Origin: CAYFWF01 sp964346815
Lineage (GTDB): Bacteria > Acidobacteriota > Aminicenantia > Aminicenantales > Aminicenantaceae
Direction: 5' to 3'
DNA length: 64,000 nt
Assembly: GCA_964346815.1 (NCBI GenBank)
Contig: CAYFWF010000023.1
Span: forward strand, 62,001-126,000
The notes below the pieces were generated by a model that made no database searches, was not told where the DNA came from, and saw nothing but the letters and a program-made list of their open reading frames with translations. The stretch's first letter is position 1; each line of letters starts with the position of its first letter. Position numbers and translations under genes: made by a program. Positions 1 through 9,041 of the stretch are shown here, piece by piece.

Positions 1-1486
1 GCTGCCGCTGGCCCATGGAAAGGCTTGCCCCCCTTGCACCGACCTCGGTATCCAGCCCGTTGGAGAGGGCCTCGAGCCACGTGCCTTCAGCGATGCGCAG
101 GGCTGCCTGGCAGACCTGTTCCTCTGTGGCTTTGGGCAGGCCGTAGCGGATGTTGTCCTTCACCGTGCCTGAGAAAAGAAAGGGATCCTGAGGAACGAGA
201 CCGATCTGTTTTCGATACTGGGCGAGGTCGAAACGGCGGACATCCTTCCCATCCACTCGAAGTTCTCCTTCCTGGAACTCGTAGAAACGGGCGATGAGCC
301 GGGCGATCGAGCTCTTCCCTGCACCAGTGTGGCCCACCAGGGCTAGGTTCTGTCCGGCTGGGACCACCAAGCTGAAGTATTCCAGCACCTGTTCCCGCTC
401 GGTGTAGGAGAAAGAGAGATTCCGGAATTCGATCTCTCCCTTCAGTTTAGGAACCGGATCAGAAGCGATCTGGACGACCTTTGGCTCTGAGTCGATCAGG
501 GCGAAAACTCGTTCGGAGGCAGAGAGTCCGTCCTGGAACTGGCTCCAGAAAGAAGCGATGCTGATCATAGGCCACCAGAAGAAAGCCACAGCCTGCATGA
601 ACAGGTACCAGTCTCCGGGGGTGATGCTTCCGGACCGGGCGGCCGCTCCTCCGGCATACACGAGCAGGGCCACTGCAAGCCCGGAGGCGGTGCTGAGGAC
701 GGGAAAAATGCTGTTCAATGTCAGACCGCGGGCGAGGCCGACCCGGTAGGCTTTGCGGTTATTCTCCAAAAACCGGTCGAATATAGCCTGTTCCTGGCGG
801 AAGCTTTTAGCTACCACGATGCCGCTGATCGATTCCTGGATTTCGGCGTTGATGGCGGCTGTGACCCGTTTGGCGTTACGGGTGACCTTGCGGGCGATCT
901 TTCGGAACCTCAGCGCTATGAAAAACGCCACCGGGCTCATGGCCAGGATCAGCATAGTCAGCCGGACATTGATGGTGAACAGCCAGATAGCCAGCAGGAA
1001 CACCAACAGGAGTTGGCTGATGACATCCAGGACCAGGGTCACGACATCTGAGAAATCCTGTGTATCCGAAGTGACTCTGCTGACGATCTTTCCCGAGGGA
1101 TGCTGGTCGAAGAAGGTGAGGTCGTTGTGCACTGCGGAATTGAACACATCCTCCCGCAGTCGCAGGACCACATTTCCCACCACTCGTGCAGCAAAAACCT
1201 GACGGATGTAGTTGAATCCCCAGGCAAAGACTCCCAGCATCAAAACACCCAGGGAGAGAACAAGCAGGACCTGAACCGAGGGATTTGTTTTGACCAGATC
1301 CAGTGCCTTGGAGATCAGAATCGGGCCGGCCGTTCCGGCAGCAGAATTCAGGGTGAGCATCAGGGAGGTGAGCAAAATCAGGTTGCGGTAGGGACGAAAG
1401 TAGGCGGCTATCCGGCGCAGCAGCTCACGATCTTTATAAGTTCGATCGTAGTCTTCGCTGTCCAGGCCGTCCAGTATAAACGGCAT
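1..1486 (-). CDS. ABC exporter half-transporter, subunit B (C-terminus outside window)
   Basis: Partial: about 495 codons are visible and the frame runs off the left edge just after the ABC signature. The N-terminal ~330 residues form a six-helix exporter-type membrane domain; the nucleotide-binding domain follows, with Walker A GHTGAGKSS and the signature read as LSMGQRQ (usual LSGGQRQ). ATG at 1486 is preceded by AAAGGAGAT, a strong ribosome site. The gene begins 22 nt after the stop of the ABC gene at 1509-3263, so the two are co-transcribed and very likely form a heterodimeric type IV exporter (LmrCD/BmrCD/TM287-288 type). Substrate cannot be read from sequence; lipid or drug export is the usual inference for the family. 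Confidence 0.9.
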   Translation of the reverse strand, partial: MPFILDGLDSEDYDRTYKDRELLRRIAAYFRPYRNLILLTSLMLTLNSAAGTAGPILISKALDLVKTNPSVQVLLVLSLGVLMLGVFAWGFNYIRQVFAARVVGNVVLRLREDVFNSAVHNDLTFFDQHPSGKIVSRVTSDTQDFSDVVTLVLDVISQLLLVFLLAIWLFTINVRLTMLILAMSPVAFFIALRFRKIARKVTRNAKRVTAAINAEIQESISGIVVAKSFRQEQAIFDRFLENNRKAYRVGLARGLTLNSIFPVLSTASGLAVALLVYAGGAAARSGSITPGDWYLFMQAVAFFWWPMISIASFWSQFQDGLSASERVFALIDSEPKVVQIASDPVPKLKGEIEFRNLSFSYTEREQVLEYFSLVVPAGQNLALVGHTGAGKSSIARLIARFYEFQEGELRVDGKDVRRFDLAQYRKQIGLVPQDPFLFSGTVKDNIRYGLPKATEEQVCQAALRIAEGTWLEALSNGLDTEVGARGASLSMGQRQ

Positions 1487-1508
1487 CTATATCTCCTTTT
1501 TTAAACGC

Positions 1509-3263
1509 CTAGTCATATCGGGTAAAAATCCGGCGGTAGTCGGGCGATCGGTCCATGAGCTCCTCGTGGCTTCCTTGATCCACCAGCTCTCCCTTGCGCA
1601 GCACCAGGATGCGGTCCGCCCAGCGTATCTGGCTCAAACGATGGGTGATGATAAAGGTCGTTCTTTCTTTGGAAATCCGCCGCATGGCCCGCTGGATCTG
1701 ATCCTCTGTGGCGCTGTCGATGGCGCTTGTCGAGTCGTCGAGGATCAGGATCCGGGGATTGGTCAGGAAGGCACGGGCTATGGCGATGCGCTGCCTCTGT
1801 CCGCCCGAAAGGGCTACTCCCCGTTCGCCGATCAACGTCTCGTATCCATCGGGGAAAGAGGAAATGAAATCATGGGCCTGGGCCTCTTGTGCGGCCTTCT
1901 CTACAGCCTCCCGAAGGGCTCCTGCGTGGCCAAAGGAGATGTTCTCCTTCAGGGTGCGTGAGAACAGGAAAATATCCTGCTCGATAGTCGAAATTTGGGA
2001 GCGCAGGCTTTCCAGACTCCAATCCCGCACATTGATCCCATCGATTTTCACCTGGCCCGCACTGACATCGAAGATCCGGTTGATCAGCCGGGTCATCGTG
2101 GTTTTTCCGGATCCCGTGAGCCCGACAATGGCCACCGTTTCTCCAGGCAGCGCCCGGAAACTGATATCCTTGAGCACCGGAGTTCCGTTGTAGTTGAAGC
2201 TTACCTTCTCGAAGGAAATCTCGCCTCGAATCGGCTTGGTGACCCCTTCCTGGTTTTGATCCAGCTCGGTCTCGGTTTTGATCATTTTCAGGATACGGTC
2301 TGCGCTGGCGATTCCCAACTGGACCAGATTGAAGGTGAAGATCGAGATGAAGGTGGTAAACCGCAGCGTCCCGAACAACCCCATGAAGGCAACCACTTGT
2401 CCCAAGGTGATGGTGCCCTGCCGCCAGAGCATCAGGACATGGAAAAATCCCCCACCCCAACACAGGCTGAACATGAGCATCGGAAGATAGCGGGCCTGGA
2501 TAAGCCCCTGACGCACGAAGTAGTCGCGGAACAGCCGGGCATTCCCGGTGAATTTATTCCACTCGTACCGCTCCCGCACGTTGGCCTTGACGACCTCGAT
2601 CCCGGCTACGGCCTCGGCAAGCCCGGCATTCAAAACACCGAACTGTTCCCTCTGAGCGATGCTGACCGGTTTGAGGCGGCGGTTATAATCGATAATCGTT
2701 ATGATCAAAAGCCCGGTGAAAATCAGAGGAACCAGCAGCAGGCTGGGATGAATAAGTCCGATCATGATTACAGGTACCACCAGAGCCAGTGTAGAGTCGA
2801 TGATCAGAGTAAGACCTGGACTGAACATCAGGTTGAGTGCCCGCACGTCGTTAGTGGCTCGAGCCATGATGTCACCCACTCGCTGCCGTCCGTGGAACGT
2901 CTGGCTTTTTCCCAAAAGGCTCAGGTACAGTTCTTCTCGAGAGTCCCTCTCGATCCTCTGGGCCAGAAATTCTCCAGAAAAGTTGCGGAGTATCCCTGCG
3001 GATCCCTCTCCGAGGGCCAGACCGAGGATGACCATCACTGGGTAAGCCAGGGCGGAAAGCTGAAAGCCGGCCGCCGAGATCACATCGAAGGCTCTTCCGA
3101 CAAAGACCTGTATGCCGCTGTAGGCAATGTTGTTGACCACAGCGGTGAAAATCAAGAGCAGAGGAAGATGGGGATAGCGGATCAAGTGGGAGAGAATCCA
3201 GCGGACCGGTCCTTTCCGGCTGTACCTGTATTCATCCTCGACCTGGAACTCCCGGTTAGCCAA
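1509..3263 (-). CDS. ABC exporter half-transporter, subunit A (degenerate-site NBD)
   Basis: 584 residues, normal length for a half-transporter: six-helix domain to about residue 320, then an NBD with Walker A GLTGSGKTT, signature ALSGGQRQR and Walker B ILILDDSTSAID. The usual catalytic Glu after Walker B is Asp here, the mark of the degenerate-site subunit in heterodimeric ABC exporters. The start is TTG at 3263 with AAGGA about 7 nt upstream; there is no in-frame ATG or GTG nearby and an in-frame stop lies further upstream. It is first gene of an operon with the downstream partner (1-1486). Substrate unknown. Confidence 0.93.
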   Translation of the reverse strand: MANREFQVEDEYRYSRKGPVRWILSHLIRYPHLPLLLIFTAVVNNIAYSGIQVFVGRAFDVISAAGFQLSALAYPVMVILGLALGEGSAGILRNFSGEFLAQRIERDSREELYLSLLGKSQTFHGRQRVGDIMARATNDVRALNLMFSPGLTLIIDSTLALVVPVIMIGLIHPSLLLVPLIFTGLLIITIIDYNRRLKPVSIAQREQFGVLNAGLAEAVAGIEVVKANVRERYEWNKFTGNARLFRDYFVRQGLIQARYLPMLMFSLCWGGGFFHVLMLWRQGTITLGQVVAFMGLFGTLRFTTFISIFTFNLVQLGIASADRILKMIKTETELDQNQEGVTKPIRGEISFEKVSFNYNGTPVLKDISFRALPGETVAIVGLTGSGKTTMTRLINRIFDVSAGQVKIDGINVRDWSLESLRSQISTIEQDIFLFSRTLKENISFGHAGALREAVEKAAQEAQAHDFISSFPDGYETLIGERGVALSGGQRQRIAIARAFLTNPRILILDDSTSAIDSATEDQIQRAMRRISKERTTFIITHRLSQIRWADRILVLRKGELVDQGSHEELMDRSPDYRRIFTRYD

Positions 3264-3511
3264 GTAGACATCCTTATGTTGGCACTGATCCTCGCTCTAC
3301 TCGCGTTCTCGATGACGGCTGACATCCTAAAATGAGTGTATCCGGCGAGACAGAGCAAGGCAGATAAACGTAAAAAGAGATAATACGATAATAGTTGCCC
3401 AACAATCAAGAGAAGACGGGATGGTGTCAGGATGCAAATCGGCTTCATATTGCCTCAATGAAGAGGCAAAAGAGGAAAATGCTATACGTGAAGAAATTGA
3501 GATAAGAGAAT

Positions 3512-5032
3512 TTATTGATAGGTGTTTTGCAGGTCCGCAATGTGACTCTGGTAGAGTTCTGATCTCTCCGGTGGAACTAATCCTGTGAAAACGCAGGCTC
3601 CATCCCAGTCGATGTAGATAGGAGCAGGGTGCATCCGGTATGGATCTGCATCCAGGTCTCTGATGATCAGTTCGGTTATGTGTTTGACTTTTGTGCGGAG
3701 GTTGGTCCACTGAGAAAAGTCAATTTTGCGGCCGATCAGGATTCGATCGATGACACTTTCATCCAGTGTAGACACAACATCAGTTATCGTGGTGTACCCG
3801 TTTTTTTCGCCCTGCATGGCGTCGTCCAGGGAAATGATCGAAAAACCTTCCCGGTAGCAGGTATGGTTTATGATTCTGGTTCGGCCTGGAATTACTAAGT
3901 CATTACGATTTCTCAGATCTTCGAGCGACGGATAAAATTCCGGTTTGGGGAATCGAACGCCGGTGTGGATGGCGAGGGCATCGAAGGTCAGTGAATACCT
4001 GCCCGCCGGGTTCCACACCGTCCAGGTTTGTACCTCGTTTTCCGAAACTCCCTGGAACTGGGCAAGGATTTCTTCGGGTGTGTACCAGAATCCCTGAATC
4101 CAGGGACGGATTTCTTTGTCTGTCCTTTTCTTGATCTCCTCCAGACTTTCCTTCATGATTCTGTATGGATACTGACCCGGATCTTCGAGGCTCAGGAAAT
4201 TTTCAGGAAAATGGGATGGATAGAGCATCGGGCAGACCACATCTACATGTGGGATTATTTGTTCCAGGACCTGACCCACCCCAAAGTCCACGGTTTTCCA
4301 GGCTGTCAAGCCGAATACGTCGACAGAAAGAACCACGCCCGATGGTTTCAGTCTGGAATTTGCGCAGGCGAGAAATTTCCCTATACATTCTTCCCGTGAT
4401 GTGTCCTCGAGAGTGACCGGGTACTCGATCGTCGATAGGTTGCCATCGGTCGGAAAGCGGATATAATCGAACTGAATCTCGTCTACACCAAGATCGATAA
4501 GTTCCAGACAAAGCTCGATGGTATAATCCCATACTCTTCGATCATATGGATTGGCCCAGTGGAGCCCTTTCCTGTCCGCCCAGAGTTCTCCTGTTTCAGA
4601 ATCTTTGACCCCCATCTCTGGGTGGTTCGTGACAAGGAGGCTGTCCTGGAACACATCCAGTTTGGCCGCGGTCCAAAAGCCCTTTTGCTTGAGGGTGTGG
4701 ATGGCTCTGGCAAGCGGTGCGTTGCGGACTGAAGCGTTCATGTTTTTTGCTAGGGGATTGTTCGAATTCCAAAACAAATGGCCTCTCGGATCTTTGGCAT
4801 GAAGCACGGCCAGATTCAAGCCTGCGGCTTGCATGTAGTGAACGCTCCCTTCGAAGCTCCGCCCGTAAAGGTTGAAAGATGGGAAATAGATTCCCCTTAG
4901 TTGCCCTGGCTTTTCCGAGGAATGGGCGGAGTTGGCTAGAAGGCAAACGAACAGAATTGTCATGAATCTGAGGGCAGTATGCATGTGAAATTGCCTGCTT
5001 TTGAAACCTCTGAGTACGGAGAATCCAGCCAT
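3512..5032 (-). CDS. Exported putative glycoside hydrolase (DUF4015/PF13200-like) with extra C-terminal region
   Basis: About 506 residues. A hydrophobic signal segment (FMTILFVCLLANSAHSS) follows the N-terminus. The next ~320 residues resemble the DUF4015 putative glycosidase TIM barrel, with DEIQFDYIRFPTDG, LSVDVFGLTAW and VCPMLYPSHF as barrel-strand motifs; the first carries the acidic residues conserved in the family. The last ~140 residues (from about RFPKPEFYPSLEDLR) I do not recognise. ATG at 5032 is preceded by AAAGGAAAGG; the frame is open to another ATG at 5056, and an ATG at 4984 would give a shorter signal peptide. Likely acts on a polysaccharide outside the cytoplasm; substrate unknown. 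Confidence 0.78.
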   Translation of the reverse strand: MAGFSVLRGFKSRQFHMHTALRFMTILFVCLLANSAHSSEKPGQLRGIYFPSFNLYGRSFEGSVHYMQAAGLNLAVLHAKDPRGHLFWNSNNPLAKNMNASVRNAPLARAIHTLKQKGFWTAAKLDVFQDSLLVTNHPEMGVKDSETGELWADRKGLHWANPYDRRVWDYTIELCLELIDLGVDEIQFDYIRFPTDGNLSTIEYPVTLEDTSREECIGKFLACANSRLKPSGVVLSVDVFGLTAWKTVDFGVGQVLEQIIPHVDVVCPMLYPSHFPENFLSLEDPGQYPYRIMKESLEEIKKRTDKEIRPWIQGFWYTPEEILAQFQGVSENEVQTWTVWNPAGRYSLTFDALAIHTGVRFPKPEFYPSLEDLRNRNDLVIPGRTRIINHTCYREGFSIISLDDAMQGEKNGYTTITDVVSTLDESVIDRILIGRKIDFSQWTNLRTKVKHITELIIRDLDADPYRMHPAPIYIDWDGACVFTGLVPPERSELYQSHIADLQNTYQ

Positions 5033-5221
5033 AGCCTTTCCTTTCAGAATATGCAATAGTTTTGTCGTTTATCCAAAGTGTTTGAATGAAAAAATCTGTC
5101 ACTGCCGGGACACCCAATAACAGAATGGATGAATCGAGCGGGGGAGATTATCCGGGAAAAGGAGGGCATGTCAGATGCCGGGCAGGACGAGATCGAAATG
5201 CCTACGACGTGATCCGAGATA

Positions 5222-5250
5222 TTGGCTAATACTCCGGATGCTTGTAAAAT
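5222..5250 (+). promoter_or_regulatory. Probable sigma-70 promoter of the M1 peptidase gene
   Basis: TTGGCT at 5222-5227, a 17-nt spacer, and TAAAAT at 5245-5250. Transcription would begin near 5257, only about 9 nt before the ATG at 5266, and there is no Shine-Dalgarno sequence, so the mRNA may be nearly leaderless. Confidence 0.5.
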
Positions 5251-5265
5251 AAAATATGTCTACCG

Positions 5266-7311
5266 ATGAAAAGAGCAATCTGTCTCATCCTCGTTTTCCT
5301 CTCCTGTTGGGGAGTATTACATGCTGTCTCTGAGAACAATGAATTCGAAGTCATCCATTTTGGTTTAGACATAGAGATAGAACCTGAAAGGCATCGCCTT
5401 ATCGGCGAAGCAAAGATAAGGCTTTGCTCTGGAATGGACGGATGGAAATCTTTTCACTTCCATATTCGTCCTGCCCTTCGTGTCACGTCAGTCAGGGATG
5501 AAAAGAACATTGATCTCGCTTTTTCCCAGAGTAGGGTCCAGAGGATTTTTCCCAATTCCGATACCAGTCTCGTTCGGATTGGCCTGAGCCGCGAACTTTT
5601 AAAAGGTGAAACAACTGAAATTTCAATCTTATACGAAGGCATATTTTATATGTCTTCTGATTATAATCCTGAAGAAAAGCGGTACAACAGAGCCTTTTCT
5701 TCGATAACCAAGCAAGCCGCGTGGCTCAGGGCCGTCCAGCTTTGGTATCCTTACCTCGCTCAGAAGTCTATGCCCTTAACCATCAAGGCTAAAGTCCCAT
5801 CCGGATGGACAGTCGTCACCAATGGAGAACTGCAGAGTTCTACTCAGGAGAAAGGGAAAAGGATTTTTCTCTTTCAAGAGGATGAAATCTCGAGCCTGGA
5901 TATCACACTTTTTGCAGCTCCGTATGTGTCCAAGAGCAAAAAAATCGATGGCTTTCAAATAGCGGCTCATTTTTTCCCCTGTCACAAAGATTTTCTTGAT
6001 TCCTATCTTGAAAAAACCGCTGAAATCCTCAGCTTTTATACCCAAAAGTTCGGAAGACCAAAGGCTGAAAAATTCAGCATCGTCGAAATCGGCATGGGAT
6101 ACGGCACAGGCATGAGCGCTCCCTTCGGCTATGGTATTTCTTCTCACCTGATCAACCGTGATTTCACCTTGCTTCCCCATGAGATCGCACATCTCTGGTG
6201 GGGCGAGACTGTGGCATTCCATCTAGGCGAGGATTCATGGCTCCATGAAGGCCTGGCGACCTTTTCCGACTATTATTACAGATTAGAAAAAGCTTTTGAA
6301 AAGGAAGCAAAAAGGAGGCTGCTCTTCGAACTTCTTAACAAAGCTATTCCTATTGGGAATCCAAACACTTTGTCTATTCTGGAAGCAGGCGCGGAGCACG
6401 CCCCCGAAGCATTTCTAATTTATGAGAGAGCGGCATTCATGATTCAAACCTTGAAGCATATTCTAGGAGAAGGAAAGTTCCTTGAAGTTCTGAGACATTA
6501 TATCGAAACCTTTAGAGATAAAAAAGCGGATACAGATGGTTTTATTCACTCGGTGAATTCGGTGTCTCAAAGAGATTTACACCGGTTTTTCGATTTTTAC
6601 CTCAAAGGGAAGAAGTCTCCTCGCTACGAGATAAAATTCAGAAATTTCAGGAATCAGGTGGCGGGCACTATCTACCAACATCATGTGCCTGATCAGTTCA
6701 GGATGCCGCTCACCGTCGAGTTTTTAACGAATCAGAGAGCCTTCAGGAGAGAGTTCGATGTCATAGGGAAGAAAGCAAAATTCGTCTGCATTCTTGAGCC
6801 GGGAGAATTTGTTTCCAGAGCCATTATCGATCCTGAGTTCGAGGTTCTTGGAGTACGGGAAGTCCTGGAGGACAGATGGACGGCAAGATCTTTACGATTA
6901 GAGGCGGCCAGAAAGAAAAATTTTCAGCATGTCAGACCGCTGCTTTTTTCTGTCTGGGATAAGCATCCTGACAATGTGCATATCTTGCATGAGATGGCAC
7001 AATTCTATTTTGCTCAGCAAGAGTGGAACAAAGGAATCGAGCTTTATCAAAAAATCCTGAGTTTTAAACCATACAATTTTGACTTTATAGCCCTGGCTAA
7101 TATTGCGGGAGCCTACGAAACTATGGGTGATACCCAGATGCAAACGCTTTATCTCCAAAAAGCCGTAGATAAGGGCTCCAACATGTACTCCATCCTGAGA
7201 AGTCTGATGGATAAATTGGATAAGCTGAAAGAAGGCACTCAAGAAGACAGGCTGAACTCTTCTTGGCATGCGCTTATGGACAAAGGTGCGGAAGAGACGT
7301 GTTGTTTATAA
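5266..7311 (+). CDS. Exported M1-family-like metallopeptidase with C-terminal TPR
   Basis: 681 residues with an N-terminal signal peptide (MKRAICLILVFLSCWGVLHA). The gluzincin zinc site is complete: HEIAH at 305-309 and the third ligand Glu328 in WLHEGLATF, 18 residues on, as in M1 aminopeptidases. The exopeptidase GAMEN motif is not evident; the corresponding stretch reads GYGTGMSAPFGYG with no Glu, so aminopeptidase specificity is not assured. The last ~120 residues look like TPR helices (AQFYFAQQEWNKGIELYQKIL). It stands alone behind its own promoter. Probable periplasmic peptide degradation. Confidence 0.87.
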   Translation: MKRAICLILVFLSCWGVLHAVSENNEFEVIHFGLDIEIEPERHRLIGEAKIRLCSGMDGWKSFHFHIRPALRVTSVRDEKNIDLAFSQSRVQRIFPNSDTSLVRIGLSRELLKGETTEISILYEGIFYMSSDYNPEEKRYNRAFSSITKQAAWLRAVQLWYPYLAQKSMPLTIKAKVPSGWTVVTNGELQSSTQEKGKRIFLFQEDEISSLDITLFAAPYVSKSKKIDGFQIAAHFFPCHKDFLDSYLEKTAEILSFYTQKFGRPKAEKFSIVEIGMGYGTGMSAPFGYGISSHLINRDFTLLPHEIAHLWWGETVAFHLGEDSWLHEGLATFSDYYYRLEKAFEKEAKRRLLFELLNKAIPIGNPNTLSILEAGAEHAPEAFLIYERAAFMIQTLKHILGEGKFLEVLRHYIETFRDKKADTDGFIHSVNSVSQRDLHRFFDFYLKGKKSPRYEIKFRNFRNQVAGTIYQHHVPDQFRMPLTVEFLTNQRAFRREFDVIGKKAKFVCILEPGEFVSRAIIDPEFEVLGVREVLEDRWTARSLRLEAARKKNFQHVRPLLFSVWDKHPDNVHILHEMAQFYFAQQEWNKGIELYQKILSFKPYNFDFIALANIAGAYETMGDTQMQTLYLQKAVDKGSNMYSILRSLMDKLDKLKEGTQEDRLNSSWHALMDKGAEETCCL

Positions 7312-7380
7312 ATTGTATTTTTGATATAAAGGAATCGTAAAAAGAGTTTCTGGACTCAAGAATTAAACAGGAGGAATGGG

Positions 7381-7896
7381 ATGAAATTCAAAATCTTTCT
7401 TTTTGTCACCGTCTTGGCAATGGGATTTTCGTTGATTTCCTGCCAGGGCACACAAGAGCAGGCGGAGCAAGTTGAACAGGAAGAACCGGTACCTGTCATG
7501 GATATGGCTCAAGTCCGCCAGGCGGTTGAGGAGGCCAACGTCAAGTTTGGTGAAGCTGTCCGCATGGCCGATGCAGCAGCTTTGGCCGGCCTTTACACCG
7601 AAGATGCCAGGCTCTTACCTCCCAACAGCGAAATGATCGAAGGGAAGGAAGGAATCGAAGCTTTCTGGGGTGGAGGCCTTCAGATGGGGATCAAGGATGC
7701 TGTTTTGACCACCGTGGATGTCCTCGGAATGGGAGATATGGTCTGTGAAATCGGCAAGTATGACCTGACCATTCAGCCCGAAGGACAGGAAGCGATAAAG
7801 GATAACGGCAAGTACGTGGTTATTTGGAAAAAAACCATGGATGGGACCTGGAAGCTCCATATCGACATATGGAACACGAGCATGCCTGCTCAGTGA
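7381..7896 (+). CDS. Lipoprotein with NTF2-like (SnoaL/DUF4440) domain
   Basis: 171 residues. A lipoprotein signal ends in FSLISC at Cys21, followed by a Glu/Gln-rich linker. From about residue 42 it has the DUF4440 pattern: a helix (VRQAVEEANVKFGEAVRMAD), then AALAGLYTEDARLLPPNSEMIEG and the closing strand WKLHIDIWN. AGGAGG sits 9 nt before the ATG. The fold is a ligand-binding or catalytic cone, but no catalytic residues can be assigned. Its position 69 bp after the M1 peptidase may allow read-through; function unknown. Confidence 0.82.
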   Translation: MKFKIFLFVTVLAMGFSLISCQGTQEQAEQVEQEEPVPVMDMAQVRQAVEEANVKFGEAVRMADAAALAGLYTEDARLLPPNSEMIEGKEGIEAFWGGGLQMGIKDAVLTTVDVLGMGDMVCEIGKYDLTIQPEGQEAIKDNGKYVVIWKKTMDGTWKLHIDIWNTSMPAQ

Positions 7897-7992
7897 GGTT
7901 GTCAGGCTGAAGGCTCCATTTAACAACGATCGTTATTTTACTTGAGATAATTCTCTAAACAGCGGTCATAAATTCTGAGAAGGTGATCTTTA

Positions 7993-8166
7993 TCATCTCA
8001 GAAATCGGCCATCACGGTCCTCTGCATTCACCAAATTTCGGACGGCTTCTTCTCCTCCCTCGATCAGAGATTTGCGAAAATTTGGATCATTGAGCTTTAT
8101 CCCGGCGATAAGCTGTCTGCCGACATTTTCAGGAGTGCTGCCATCGAGCACAAAATGGTCAGGATG
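7993..8166 (-). pseudogene. Possible relic of an S46-type peptidase C-terminus
   Basis: A 57-codon open stretch without a start codon, directly after the stop of the TPR lipoprotein at 8170. It reads like protein: TPENVGRQLIAGIKLNDPNF then RKSLIEGGEEAVRN. From memory this resembles a segment of S46 dipeptidyl-peptidases (GTKL.DP..RK.L.EGG..A). The rest of such a gene is absent. The identification is tentative. Confidence 0.4.
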
Positions 8167-8169
8167 TGT

Positions 8170-9027
8170 TTATTTCTTGATCTTCTTGAGCTGCTCTTCG
8201 GCGTTAGCGATAGCCTTTTCAATCTCTGGGTTTTCGGGATCGAACTCCAGAATGCTCTTCCAAACAGAAATGGCTTCTTTGAGTTTCTTTTCGCGATAGA
8301 GTTTGAGTCCTTTTCTGGTCAATTGGATCCGGCACTGTTTTATCCCTTCCTCCAATGATTCTTTTGAAAAGGGAATAGACATCTCTGGATCTTTGAGCTT
8401 TTGATTCACATCTAAAAGGAAAGAATACATTTTTCCGGCTTGGGCGAACCCCTTTTCTTCCAAGGCTTTTTCGCCTCGTCTATGCAGATCGCTGAGTGAT
8501 TCGATCAGGTCCTCTCTCAGAGAGTTTTCTTCAGGAAAAGCTTGAATTGCGAGGCTATACGCCTCGACGGCATCCACATAATCATGTGGATCGAATGCAT
8601 CTTGGATTTGGGTTTTACCTCGGGCAGTCAAACAATCTTTTATTCTGTGCCCCAGATATTGGGGGCCGAACGACAACATCTTTTCCAGTGTCTGGAAAAG
8701 GGGATAATTGCTCAACAATAAAGAATAGCGCCGCCCAGCTAAGGCGAAGTTTTCTGATTGAAAGGCTTCATCGGCGGATTGCCTGATCTCTTCGAGAACC
8801 TGGGAATAGTTTTCCGCAACCACGGGTTCATCGGGATATTTCTCGAGCGCTGCATTGTATCCTTCGATGGCTTTTTGGAGGTCGCCCTGGAAATAATGCT
8901 GCCGGGGCGCTTCGAGATTGGGGTGAGGAACGGTATCTTTACGAGAAGCGCATGAAGAAAACACCACAAAGAAAGAAAAATACAAGATCAGAGGAATGTT
9001 GCTGAGCTTACGGAATAGACTGTTCAT
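8170..9027 (-). CDS. TPR-repeat lipoprotein
   Basis: 285 residues. A signal peptide ends in the lipobox VFSSC at about Cys26. The rest is helical with TPR spacing: GDLQKAIEGYNAALEKYPDE near the start and LKEAISVWKSILEFDPENPE near the end, with charged coiled-coil-like sequence between. AAGGAG lies 6 nt before the ATG at 9027. It follows the HD-GYP gene by 14 bp in the same direction, so the two are probably one transcript. Likely a membrane-anchored scaffold; partners unknown. Confidence 0.82.
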   Translation of the reverse strand: MNSLFRKLSNIPLILYFSFFVVFSSCASRKDTVPHPNLEAPRQHYFQGDLQKAIEGYNAALEKYPDEPVVAENYSQVLEEIRQSADEAFQSENFALAGRRYSLLLSNYPLFQTLEKMLSFGPQYLGHRIKDCLTARGKTQIQDAFDPHDYVDAVEAYSLAIQAFPEENSLREDLIESLSDLHRRGEKALEEKGFAQAGKMYSFLLDVNQKLKDPEMSIPFSKESLEEGIKQCRIQLTRKGLKLYREKKLKEAISVWKSILEFDPENPEIEKAIANAEEQLKKIKK

Positions 9028-9041
9028 GTTCTCCTTGTGTC

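Noticed and set aside
1995..3335. 446-codon plus-strand open frame
   Set aside because: Antisense shadow of the ABC exporter gene; low-complexity, His/Pro-rich product without motifs.
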